Part shown: positions 1-11,600 of the stretch, piece by piece
How the letters are laid out: each line of letters opens with the position of its first letter
How positions within the stretch are numbered: position 1 is the first letter of the stretch
Notes under the pieces: generated by a model
Databases searched by the model: none
The model's input: only the letters and a program-made list of their open reading frames with translations
What the model was told of the DNA's origin: nothing
Translations under genes and position numbers: made by a program
DNA from: Petrosia ficiformis
Lineage: Eukaryota > Porifera > Demospongiae > Haplosclerida > Petrosiidae
Reading direction: 5' to 3'
DNA: 64,000 nt
Assembly (NCBI GenBank): GCA_947044365.1
Contig: OX345636.1
Location: 56,771,746 to 56,835,745 of the forward strand

Positions 1-554
1 TAAGTCACAAGAGTTGGATTTTTCAAGGAAACAACTCCAACATGTTAGCAATTGACCACACCCACTTTAAAAATGAATTAGCTAGCAAACTTTCCAAGTA
101 CTTTTTGCATCATAATGTGCCTTACCATGCTTACCACTCTTTCTATGTCCATGAATACAATATTGTGTGCGTTGTTTAAATTAATGGTTATAGTTATAAC
201 AAATGAAATTTAAAACATTGAGAACAGACACATTCATGAGTACTGGGGAATTGTATTGGAAAATCATACATCTTGCATGTGTGATAATTTAAAATGGCCA
301 TGTGTTGTGTAAATGCATGTGCGCAGAGAATTTTGTGAGAGATTAAACTTCTCTTTAAATTCATTTGTAATAATGGATGAACTTTAGTGGTAGTAATGCA
401 GAGTGGCAAACAGTACAATTGCCTAAAAACCCTGTAATAACTACTTCTTGCTCACGACTAAGCTTTTGTATATGATAAGTGAGGCATGGCATAGCACCTC
501 ATGCATGTAATTATTTATTTAATTAATTTATTTATTCTGACATCATAAAAGAAA

Positions 555-563
555 CTATGTATG

Positions 564-651
<88 letters not shown>

Positions 652-655
652 TATA
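555..655. repeat. (TA)n microsatellite
   Basis: A run of about 40 TA dinucleotides with a short ATGT prelude. The surrounding 1-800 bp is AT-rich, and I see no convincing gene, RNA or transposon end in it. Confidence 0.95.
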
Positions 656-818
656 ATGTGAACTTGTGATTACTAATTTACATATTCACAATAACTATGC
701 ATAATTATGTATATGTATATAATTATTACTCATCTAAGACACCATCATAAACACATGCATACATTCACCTGTACACAAACCTATCTTTATTCATTCTCAT
801 GAAGGTCCCTTATCATTC

Positions 819-956
819 ATGAAGACTTCTCTAAACAACGTTGCAATTGGAATTGGAATTATAGCTACATTTATTCTTTTATACTTTCTTGTTACTGGAG
901 TAACTTCAATGTTTAATGGAACAGGAGGTGGAGTTAATGTGTGTATGTGTGTGTGA
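819..956 (+). CDS. possible transmembrane exon (45 codons)
   Basis: An ATG at 819 opens a frame of 45 codons with one strongly hydrophobic stretch (about residues 8-26, rich in I, A, L, F and V) followed by a Gly-rich tail. The frame runs into a GA/GT microsatellite and ends at TGA 954-956, so any real exon would have to splice out before that repeat; GT dinucleotides are present near 940. It lies 0.5 kb upstream of the death-fold exon and could be an upstream exon of that gene (membrane anchor plus cytoplasmic death fold). No basic stop-transfer residues follow the segment, and I recognise no homologue. It may be chance. Confidence 0.2.
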   Translation: MKTSLNNVAIGIGIIATFILLYFLVTGVTSMFNGTGGGVNVCMCV

Positions 957-993
957 GAGAGAGAGAGAGAGAGAGTGTGTGTGTGTGTGTATG
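940..993. repeat. (GT)n/(GA)n microsatellite
   Basis: Alternating GT, GA and GT dinucleotide runs. Confidence 0.9.
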
Positions 994-1459
994 ACACATT
1001 GTTTTTATGTTTATGTGAACATTATTAATTTAGTCAAGCAAACAATTAGTCAGGTGATACCTCACTCACTGACACAAATCTAATTAATTTTATATGGGTT
1101 ATGATATATAAAAATACAAATTTGAGACGGTTAACAATACACAATTAAGTATCAAACAATATGTCTGACAAAAGGTAGACAAACCCAGCAAACCCACAAT
1201 TGACAATCATAAGATTTCCATATGAATAATCAACTTCAGAGCCTTATTTTTTATGGGAATAGTAAGTAACCCATACCTCTCTCCAACTCAACAATAAGTC
1301 TCCTTTGACTGATAGTATTATTATGTCATTTCTCCAGTGAAATATCTGTTACATATTAGCAGTATTACTTATGATGTGTATTATTCAATGTGTTACAATA
1401 CAAAAATTGCAAGTCTCTATATACATTATGATTACTATCTTAATATAATATAATTATAG

Positions 1460-1776
1460 GGTTTATTCCAGATGATGCTTCCAACATCCTCTTCAGTCAT
1501 TTATCAGATATTACAAAGGTTCAATCATTTTGTATCTATCTTGGACTAGGATCAGAGTGTGATAAACAGTATAACTCTCCTGATGAACAGAAAATTTTGA
1601 TGCTTAGAAAGTGGCAAGACCTACAAAGAAGGACTTGGCGAGATTTTATCCGGCCATTTGTGATGCTACAGAAATGTGTGAAAGCTCAAGAACTAGCAAA
1701 GACATATTCTGTGTATTTTTATGATGAGGAAGAATTAAAGAAATGTAAAAAAATAAATAATCACTATGAGTTATAA
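1460..1776 (+). CDS. 3' exon of a gene encoding a death-domain-like fold
   Basis: The acceptor TATAG ends at 1459 and the exon enters in phase 1. It encodes about 105 residues up to TAA 1774-1776. The pattern is that of a death-fold domain: an early helix, the segment YLGLGSECD, then MLRKWQDLQRRTW, and a final helix with KAQELA. The conserved Trp-containing helix and the closing L-A pair are typical of death domains, which make homotypic contacts in immune and apoptotic adaptors. Upstream exons lie outside the window or were not recognised. A phase-1 GT donor at 1745 could skip the last codons and join the exon at 4546-4634. A block 3' of this exon recurs 3' of the Kelch-ZU5 gene, suggesting tandem paralogy. 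The exon call is firm; death domain versus another death-fold subfamily is less certain. Confidence 0.7.
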
Positions 1777-1848
1777 CTTAGATTATACTATTTTCAGTTA
1801 ATTTTTTTGCCGCATATATAAAAAATTTCAATTTAAATTAATTGCCAG

Positions 1849-1915
1849 TTTGATTATGTGTGGGTGGTGAATTCTACACTTAATTAAAAAGCTTGGGAAT
1901 GAGGCTGTGTTGTGA
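1849..1915 (+). other. conserved block 3' of the death-fold exon
   Basis: This block contains GATTATGTGTGGGTGGTGAA and then AGCTTGGGAATGAGGCTGT. Both strings recur in the same order at 22976-23022, just 3' of the Kelch-ZU5 gene. It is either a shared 3' UTR inherited from a common ancestor gene or a small dispersed element. Confidence 0.6.
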
Positions 1916-1934
1916 AACTACATTCTACTCGTGG

Positions 1935-2222
1935 AGAGCTCTACATGCAATACTATAAGTGTATGTAGTACATGTACATGCATTACTATAAGTGTATGTA
2001 TACAGTATATATATCTACATGCATTACTATAAGTGTATGTAGTATTATGTACATGCATTACTATAAGTGTATGTAATACATGCATTACTATAAGTACATG
2101 TACATGCATTACTATAAGTGTATGTAATACATGCATTACTATAAGTACATGTACATGCATTACTATAAGTGTATCCATACAAGCATTACTATATATATAT
2201 ATAAGTATATGTAGTACATGTG
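1935..2222. repeat. minisatellite, ~27-bp unit
   Basis: About nine degenerate copies of a unit reading roughly ACATGCATTACTATAAGTGT. The arrangement resembles the larger 28-bp array at 31.9-40.1 kb (CATG..CTA..AAGTG..TATGTA). ORFs in both strands here are repeat translations. Confidence 0.9.
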
Positions 2223-2399
2223 CACTGCAGCAAAAATTATTACACTGCAAAAACAAAAATGTTAAAATAACACTTCATTCGTAAATCCAAAGTTTTTGAA
2301 ACCTATGTAATCACTTACTAGACAGGATAATGAAATAAAAGTACCAAAATTTGTTATAATTGGTACAAGTGTGTTATCATACCAGTCAAAACAAGCAAT

Positions 2400-2650
2400 A
2401 TACATGTATATGTACATGTATATTTATATGTGTATATGTACATGTATTATTATATGTGTATATGTACATGTATTATTATATGTGTATATGTACATGTATA
2501 TGTGTATATGTACATGTATTATTATATGTGTATATGTACATGTATTACTATATGTGTATATGTACATGTTTACTATAATTATGTTTATATGTACACGTAT
2601 TACTATATATGTATACGTACATGTATTATGTACGTGTACAACTAGTAATA
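2400..2650. repeat. minisatellite, TGTATATGTACATGTATTAT type
   Basis: About ten copies of a 20-25 bp unit built on TATGTACATGTA. It is palindromic in part, so both strands show Cys/Tyr/Met-rich pseudo-ORFs. Confidence 0.9.
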
Positions 2651-2829
2651 TAGTATACTAATACAATTACAATACATATGTATGTTATTATAAGAAGTCA
2701 TAATAAACACTTATGTAAACTACTATAATTGAATTGTCATTATAAGGTCTTCCCTATTAGATATAATAATATTATTAGATGTATGTATTATACATTATAC
2801 CTAAAATGAATATTCATCCTTTGATGTGA

Positions 2830-3420
2830 TGAGGTGTCTAAATGACGAATACACCTGGTATCACATGACATGTCGACTAGGAGGTAGATAATCGCGAGTT
2901 AGATACCTGGGATCACGCGACACGAGGTATATAATTTTTTGTTATTCACCTAGCCACAACAAGGCAAGAAGGAGGGTTTAGTTGTGATATTGTGGTACAA
3001 AAATAACAACATCAAAAAAGTATGGAATTACCGACACAGCAAAAGAAAAAATACTTCAACTATTGAAGCCCAGCAGAATGTTATTATTATAACGCTCTGA
3101 CACCTGCAGCATAATTTTCATTCTTGGCGTACTAATAGTACTGTAGTATAGAAAGACAGCAAGGCGAGTATGAAGACAACGTTCTCACTTTACTCACCTG
3201 CATAACTTCCATATTTTAAACAGCACAGACTTTTAACTCACTTATTTTCACAGAAGAGCTTCCAACAAAGCCATAAATATCAAAATTATGCTTCGTTAGA
3301 TGTAGGAAAGCACCAAGGCGAGTGTTTCAGTGCTTCAGCCATAGCCGTCACTTCTTTCCATACGCAAATTAGAAATTGCGCAATATAAATTTGGCACCAA
3401 GAAAAACCACATCCTTGTTT
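2830..3420. other. degraded dispersed repeat, no gene seen
   Basis: 3253-3360 resembles 28636-28745, with shared strings such as ATGCTTCGTTAG and GGCGAGTGTTT/GACGAGTGTTT. The latter lies inside a TTAA-flanked element, so this region is probably a decayed relative of it. No coding frame is supported. Confidence 0.5.
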
Positions 3421-3447
3421 TGTGGGTTTCTTCTGCTTTGTAGATTA

Positions 3448-3561
3448 GGTATAAGACAGTTATAGGTCTTCAGGTCAGGATATTAGTTGTTTTAGTGCCC
3501 TCGCTTCGCTCGGGCTCTAAAACAACTAATATCCCTCCCCTCGACCTATAACCTATACTTA
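3448..3561. repeat. long imperfect hairpin (MITE-like)
   Basis: Arms TATAGGTCTTCAGGTCAGGA..GATATTAGTTGTTTTAG and CTAAAACAACTAATATC..TCGACCTATA are inverted copies around a GC-rich loop (CCCTCGCTTCGCTCGGG). This is consistent with a small non-autonomous element. Confidence 0.7.
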
Positions 3562-3734
3562 TAAAACACTTGAAGACTATGTTATGATTAAATATCTCCT
3601 TATCATAACTTACCATATCAATACACTATAGTATAAAGAGAATTTGCTTCCATTTATATATACTAATTGATTAATTAGTTGTTATGAAAAACAACACATG
3701 TGGTCTTACGTGAGTGGGTATCATTCTGTTCCAT

Positions 3735-4255
3735 TAATTGTTCCATTTTGCATTTCGTTCCATGTTTTAGTCATCTGTGTTATAATCGGTATGCATCTGT
3801 TAGAATGAGTATGGTCTGTTAGAATGGGTGCGTGTCTATCATAATGGGTATCGGTCTGTTAGAATGTTTATGTTTCTATGTATCTGTTTGATTGACTATT
3901 GTCTATCATTGCGTAAGTGTATGTTAGAATGGGTACATGTCTTTCATGAAGGTGTGTATCTGTTATGTGTCTATCATAATCACTATGAGTCTGTTACAAT
4001 GGAATATTGTTATCTCAGTAGAGCTCATCTTTACATGCAAAATGACACTTGTGGTCTAATGTATCGTTCACATGAGTGTGTGTGGCTCGGTTACGATTTT
4101 TGTTTGATATTCCATTCCGTTCAATGTTTTAGTCATGTCTGTTAGAATGGGTACATACCTACCATAATGAAAATGTTCTATTATAATGTTATGTATCTGT
4201 TATGTGTCTATCATAATGATGTGTGTCTGTTAGAATGGGTATGTGTCTCCCTTAA
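3735..4255. repeat. degenerate minisatellite, ~32-bp unit
   Basis: Repeated phrases TCTGTTAGAATGGGTA and TGTCTATCATAATG alternate for about 500 bp. A 105-codon frame through it is a repeat artefact. Confidence 0.8.
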
Positions 4256-4545
4256 TATATAATTATTATATACATGTATATATATATGCAGAAATTGAGT
4301 GTAAATAATCGGATGTTAGTTTGTGTACAAAACCAACAAACTTTATTCTATTTTGGTTATCAGTGAAAAAATTAGTATTCTATCATCTTTTGTACTGTAG
4401 CTGTCATATTTCTTTTTCTGGAATGTGTAATATGTTATAATAAGATGTATTGAAATTCTCATGCTATTATGAGTAGGAAAGGGGTACTGTCCTGTATAAT
4501 ATATTCCTGTGTATAATATATATAGTTTATGTTTTATTTCTACAG

Positions 4546-4634
4546 GTAAAGAGTTATGTAAAGTCCAGCAGAAAACTGAAGTAAGCAAGAAACAACAACA
4601 GTTTGGTACTGATGTGACTTCCATCCTTTCCTGA
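4546..4634 (+). CDS. candidate terminal exon, probable alternative 3' end of the death-fold gene
   Basis: A pyrimidine-rich acceptor (TTTATTTCTACAG) ends at 4545. It is followed by a phase-1 exon of 28 complete codons (charged and Gln-rich, with KKQQQFG) and TGA 4632-4634. If the 1460-1776 exon is cut at its internal donor (exon end 1744, GTAAAA), phases match and the protein would end with this charged tail instead of the short one at 1776. It could instead be the orphan last exon of a decayed neighbour. I do not recognise the peptide. Confidence 0.45.
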
Positions 4635-4936
4635 TGTATTACATTTGAGTTGGGTGACTCTGAGACTAGATATAAGTCTAAAACTAAATCATGTGATGAT
4701 GTGTGTCAAATTAAAATTATTATAATTATTTTAGTTTTGTAATAATTACATATTGTTGATTGTATAGTTTAGTTTAGTACTTATAATTATTGTTTAGTTA
4801 GTTTTTTGTTCATTGAAAGTTAAAAATAATTATTATTGAATTCTACGTTAACAATATTAATGTGTTATTCAACCTGTTTAACTGGTTTAGTAATCCTGTT
4901 TGATTATATCTGACTTCTTAACTATAATTATTGTCA

Positions 4937-5529
4937 TTAACCCTTAGAGCCTGTTTTCAAAATTCTTCCCATTTCCAACACTGGCAACTCTATTGCATAT
5001 AATGTGGCCACCGTTCACTTTCTCTACCACAAACTTGGCTCCTTTTCCGACACGGAGTACTACTTCCACCAACTTGCTTACCGGGACTCGAAAGTCCCCA
5101 AGTGCTTCGTAGGATCAAATCAAATGCAGTGCTCTCCCTCTTTTGACTGGAACTGGGGCTAACAAAATGACCCCACTGCATGTTGGCACCAGCTACACCC
5201 ACAATTTCAGGTTTCACAGCAAGGAAAATGCCCACCAGAGTGCGTGTGCGGGGTCAAAAAATGCAAAATTCGCCGGCAGCGAGGGTGCTGCACCCCCTTC
5301 CAACCCCCGCATTAACGGGGGGACACCCCCTTTAAAATTCGCCCCATGATTGTTATTTAGGCCAAAGGGCGGCCCATAAACCATCAACATTTTTAGCCAC
5401 GTTCATCAGCTTGTGCCTGACGCCAATTAGCTACAACCATTTGGACAGCTTCGTGCAGCTAGGAACAGACGGCGAACCACGTAGGGGTGAAATGTCACAT
5501 ATATGTGACATCAGTCCTCTAAGGGTTAA
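4937..5529. mobile_element. TTAA-flanked non-autonomous DNA transposon (piggyBac-type termini)
   Basis: TTAA at both edges (4937-4940 and 5526-5529) encloses inverted ends CCCTTAGAG and CTCTAAGGG. TTAA target duplication with CCC..GGG termini is the piggyBac superfamily signature. No transposase is present. The interior includes a GC-rich stretch (5250-5345), unlike its surroundings. The element lies just upstream of the Kelch-ZU5 gene start. Confidence 0.75.
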
Positions 5530-5644
5530 TTACATTAACAATACTCATAATATTCTCATATGCTATTATGTGATCGCTTACCAACCAGTGTTGACACTTT
5601 ACATACCACATGGTGTGGCTCTTAAGTTTTTGTCTCTCTATATA

Positions 5645-8616
5645 ATGGCTAGTGAGTTATAAATATAAACACTTGATATATTAGATATTTTAATATATTA
5701 TTATTAATAAACAAGTAGTGGTTAGTGTATTAATAATATTATATAACATGTATTTGTTAAATATGTGTGTTACTTGTCATGTTATTATAATCATGTATTG
5801 ATTGTTTAATATCAGGTAAATATCAGTTGGGATGGAGGACTGAACACTCCACTGTAATCATTAATAATACCTTATATTGCTGGGGAGGAGACCAGAAGAA
5901 CCTTCCTAAAGTACATGACAATGAAGAGAAGAAGAAGTTTACGTCTTCTATTGATTTATTCCATTTACAAATTTTCACATGGGAGAGGAGGTCTACTACA
6001 GGTACTCCACCTATAGGAGTGAGGGGCTATGCTTGTACCTACATAAACAATAAAATCTACTACTATGGTGGAATGTGTAAACCTGATCATTGCTATCATA
6101 CTAACTTGTACAAACTCAACTCTCTCAATAACAACTGGAGAGAAATTGCTAACAGTACTCCTGATAATGTACCAATGAAAAAGATCTACTGTGGAATGAT
6201 ATCATTCAAAATCAATGGCAAAAATAATTTATTAGTTTTGGGAGGATATGGACCAGTACCAGTCACTATACACTCCCATTCCCAGTATATTCGTAATCCT
6301 AACAATCCAAACCGCTGCATTACAAATGAAGCACACATCATGTGTGTTACTACATCACCAGGTATTACATGGCTCACATTGTGTATTACATCATAATGAT
6401 ATCATGTATTTTTTTCAGGTCAGTGGATAGTACCAGTCATAATGGGTACTCGTCCACCACCATGTACTGGATTTACTATACATACACTTCATAATAATGA
6501 AGGTGTAATGTTTGGAGGGGAAACTATTGATGAGACTGGTTTACATCGTGTTGATGATCTATATATATTCAGCTGTACACACAATACAATAGTGAGTTAA
6601 TAACTGTTAAGTGTTTACTATTAAAGTTTCATTATTAATATAATATTAAATATTTTGTGTATAAAACATATAATTATATTAACAGTTGTGTATTATGATT
6701 GAGACAGGACTCTTGCAGTCTAGACACATAATTACACAGAGATAGAAAGGGACTGGTTTCACTCACTGAATATTAATTGTATTGTAAAGATAATTTAATA
6801 TTGATAGTTAATTAAGGAGGTGTGGTTTACAAATGTTTTAGTTATGATATATACTGTACACAGTGTAATGATATATGAGATACTGAAGAGATTATGTTGA
6901 ATATTATGTGTTGAGTTGAAACCAGTGTAATGTTTATAACATGCATATACTCAACCAGACATATAAATTATAACTAGTAATGTTAATGATTTATACCTGT
7001 TCCTATACTCCTGTTTCATCTAATATACAGTAATATCTAATAATTATAATTATTAGAACAGATTCCACATTTCTACATAGTTGCATGTGCATAATGTACC
7101 TAGTTATGTAAACTTCTGATTTTATACTCTTTCAGTTAAAAATGTGAATCACTATGAAAATCTATCTGTGGCTGTCAGATCAAAATAGAGGTGTGGTAGA
7201 CTAGAATCAGATTGGTATCAATACTTGGACATTATACATAATACTCGATACCCTCATTTATATACCTGGAGTTACATGTTCCTAAGTTATAATTATTATC
7301 ATGTCTGAACATGACCATTATAGTCATACATTTCTTCATGATGTCGAAATTTTCTGTATATTTGTGTTTTCATGTTATTATTATCAAAATGTTTACTCAG
7401 ATAATAACAACTCAAAATTTATATGAATAATCCACTTGTAAACCACACCATTTATTAATGAAATAATCAACTTGATCTAATTAGTGATTGTGTTTTATTA
7501 TCATTATTTATAATTTGTATTGATAGTAACACATTGATGTATATTACTAATACTATAGGATTTTCAGAAAATAGTCAAATCTACAGCGAACTGGCCTAGG
7601 AAGAGGGCTGGACATGCCAGTACTGTCATCAATACCATATCAAATAAAATAGTGACTTCGCATTTAATAATATCAGGTGGATGGGATGAACATCTTCAAG
7701 CACTAAACGACTTTTGGATAATTCAGTTATCCAGTTTCATCTGTTATAAGGTAATATACATCACATGACACATGTAATACATTGTTATCTTGTATGTAAT
7801 ATATATATACCACGGCTTCGCGGTGTATACACGACCAGAACTCCCGAGATATTAGCCCGAGACGTAGCCAAGGGCTTATATGAAAGGAGTTCTGGTCGTA
7901 TATTGTAGATGTACACCAAGAAGCCATGGTATGTATAATATATGCAGTTAACAAAAACATTCATTGCCCAGAACTCACCGACTAAGCATTTTAGTCAACA
8001 GTCACATTGTAGTATAGTATGGAAGATTTGCAGATCATATTTAGACAGAGTGTTAAATTGTTTGAAATGCTTGCAATTGGGGTTCAAGTAACTTAGCTTG
8101 CATTAACTCAATAGAGTAGTTCTAAGGTACAGCAATTTCATTTACTAAATTGTCACATCCCTTACGTTATTGTTGCTCACGTGCGTTCTTCGAGTGTTTA
8201 TCAGATATATACTCCCTGTCGGGCCTTTGATGTTTTTGTTAACTATGGTATATATTAATTTATATTAGTATCAGTTTTGTTATCATTATACATTTAAAAT
8301 ACTCGTATATCACAAATATGAGTTAAAAGTGTTATCATTATATTAAATGAAACATACTCTTTCTTGTACTAATATATAATAATGTGTTCCTCATTTATAA
8401 CATGTAATCATATTGTTTATATGTTAATATATTCATCTCTTCAGATTAATCTACCTGAATCTGTTATTAAGAGGTATTACCACTCTATGACCACATATGA
8501 AATATCCAATGGACATGTGTGGATTACTGTGACTGGAGGATGCAGTGAATGGGATCTATCTGATGACACCTTTATTCCAATAACAGGTTCTGATGTTACA
8601 TTTATTGTTGAATTAG
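5645..8616 (+). CDS. Kelch propeller module (exons 1-5)
   Basis: Start: ATG GCT A at 5645-5651, followed by a perfect GTGAGT donor, joins in phase with 5816 to read MASKYQLGWRTEHS. Six Gly-Gly Kelch signatures follow at about residues 26 (YCWGGD), 87 (YYYGGM), 145 (LVLGGY), 216 (MFGGE), 282 (ISGGW) and 337 (VTGGC). Spacing is 55-71 residues, and Trp/Tyr positions lie between them as expected for Kelch blades. Six repeats would make a closed six-bladed propeller, usually a protein-interaction surface. Introns are 164, 57, 967 and 694 bp; the last holds two small inverted-repeat elements (7803-7932, 7948-8242). The 967-bp intron (6592-7558) shows nothing but AT-rich sequence. Confidence 0.85.
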
Positions 8617-11600
8617 GTATGATAATTAATAATATATATTATTAGTGATCATTATCTTGTTTACTGGAATCACTAGTGATGTGTATAGCTTATGATATAC
8701 AGGAATGTTAAACTATATGATAATCTAGTTTCTGTGTATACAAGATAATAATCTAATAGTTGTATATACACTGATAGTTCTTATCTATTCTGAGATATTC
8801 AAGTATTCTATGAATCATAAACAAAACCTAAGAGAACTTTTGAAGTCAATCCATTTGCTATTGTTTCTGTTTCATGAGACACACTGGTACTAGTTAATTA
8901 CATTCCTTAGAAACAGTATAACACCCAATGAGTATGTACCTACGTATAATTATACATAATATTATATACATGCATATATATGCACATAAGTGTGTATGTA
9001 CCTACATACATACATATATAAATGTAAATGTATATACGTAGGTACATATATACTTATTAGTAGAATGGTAGGAATACATAGTGTCTTGTTAGTGTGTTAG
9101 TTCATAATTATATGTATATGTGTATGTATGCGTGTATGTTCGTTCATATGTACTTACATTTGTTTACTGATTTAATTACCTTTTTCTCCAAACGAAGTAT
9201 TTGTGACTACAACAGTTTAATCACTTGCTGTAGCTTCATTTTGTACATGATTGGGATGTATTCCAAAGCTTATCAAATTTGAAATCTTAATCCATAAAAC
9301 TGGTTTTCCCAGAGCCGGTCACATGTATATATACAGAATAATGTATTTACATACTTACGTAATTATATACATATACTTACATACGTTCTTATGTATACTA
9401 CATAAATAAGTATGTACGTATGTACGCATGTATTAATTATGTATTATATGGGATCATTATCATTTAACTTGAAATTATCAGTGAATATACATCTATCATG
9501 TTTACATTGTATAATAAATATGAATATAACTATATATATATATGTGATATATGTTATATTCCTGTGTGGACGTGAACATAACTATTTGCATTTATTTGTA
9601 TATAATTATAATCATGTATGTTAGTATAATATTATATGTAATATTCGTAGTATGAATATTTGTTTGTATACATATGCACTTGAGTGAGAACGTTGCATTT
9701 TTCTGTTAGTACATATGTATGTATGTACATATGTACGTAAATGTGTATGTACACACATATATGTACTTACAAACATATGTGTGTATCTATATTGTATATA
9801 TGTACATACATACTTATGTGCAAATATATAATTATATATATATATATGTATATACGTAGGTACATATATACTTATGTGCATATATATACATGTATATATA
9901 TATACGTTGCTACATGCATACTTATATGCGTAAATATACATATATATATGTATATATGTAGGTACATACATACTTATGTGCATATATATGCATGTATATA
10001 TGTATAATTATACGTAGGTACATACTTATGCGCATAAATAACATTTATATATGTATATACGTAGATACATATGAGCATATATATACATGTATGTATGTGT
10101 ACATTTATATGCACACTACATATTTACATACATACATGTGTACATACTTACATACATATATGATATAATACATTCTTGTGTTTATGTGAAAATTGCATGC
10201 ACAACTACATTTGTGTATGTTATTATGTATGTATGGATGTAGTATATGTACAATTCATTTTACTGGTGTTAATGTATTGATGTCCTGCACTGCATATATA
10301 GAATTGTTAAAATAACAAATCTATTAGTTAGTACAGTTGCAAAGAAGCAAATTATAATTTCAATGGTCACACAAGTTGTTGTTATGACTGCATGATACAA
10401 AACACTTGTACTCTAATCAATTATCAGTCCAATGTCTCATATTTGATGCCCAAAGAAGGTCTGGGAATCTAAAATGAGTTAATTAAAATGTTATTATCCT
10501 TATTTGTTCATCTAATAGAGTGTATAAGGATAATTGATATTGCTATTATTGGATAATAATTACATTTATGTTGCCATGTGGTCATAACAACCTGCACGAC
10601 CAATTAAATTACAATTTCCACTATTCCTTGCAAAAGTAATAACCAAGAAATTAGTTATTTTATTTTTGGAGTGTGTAGGTTGGTATGTATGTATGTGTGT
10701 ATGAATGTATGTGCATACAAATGTATGTACGTACGTACATACGTTCATGAGTATGTACATATTATTTATGTGAATATATGTGAACAAGACACACCTTCAT
10801 TATCATAATACATGTACATGCAACTGTAATTTTACTATAGTAATTATATATAATTATACAAGAATAATAAAAAGCATTTTCAATAAAAATGGAAGAAGAT
10901 GTAGGGATGTTAAAACCCAAAAAGCATGCGAACAAGGTCTGGAGGTTAAAGTAGGAGCCAGAATTAAACAAACCACTAAGTAACAATTATTAAAAGATAC
11001 AACACGTTCAATTTTGAACATGATGTATGTCAGATTCATGAATCATCATTTGTGTATTAAAATGGACTATGAAACAGTGTCAATGAAGTAGGGTGTAGTT
11101 ATGTAATTGTATATTTTGTGCACTCTTGGACTTAGCGGAGAAAATACTGCTACAAACAAACAAGAAATATACATGTATGCTCCGCTGAGGTCCCTAATGG
11201 ACCCCTGTTGGGTCCTAGTGGACTCCTATTCGGTCCAGGTGGACTCCTAATTGGTCCTAGTTGACTCCTATTGGGTCCTAGTGGACTCCTAATGGGTCCT
11301 AGTGGACGCTACAGTGGAACAGATTGTTATTATATTTTAAATGTACTTTTAGCTTAGCATTCCACACAGTTTGTGTAGAAGTGTGGTATGGGAGGTTTAA
11401 GGCTCCATATACAGCATAGCTACATGTACAATGAAACATTTATAAGTCACACTATCCACATAAAACAATCTAATAAGGGTATTGTATAGAACGTACAACC
11501 TCAAAATGATTGGGGGGATGATTAATATACATAGACATTTGTTGGATATCATCATTCCAAGTTCTGTCTACATAATGAGGGGAATATCTACACAAATTAA

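Noticed and set aside
3828..4145. 105-codon + strand ORF
   Set aside because: It lies in a degenerate ~32-bp minisatellite; codons simply follow the repeat.
9621..10007. Overlapping ORFs of 88-120 codons on both strands
   Set aside because: They translate TACATA/TATGTA simple repeats (Tyr, Ile, Met, His only); no protein signal.
10762..11039. Several 60-74 codon ORFs on both strands
   Set aside because: Mutually overlapping, AT-biased, no motif or splice context.
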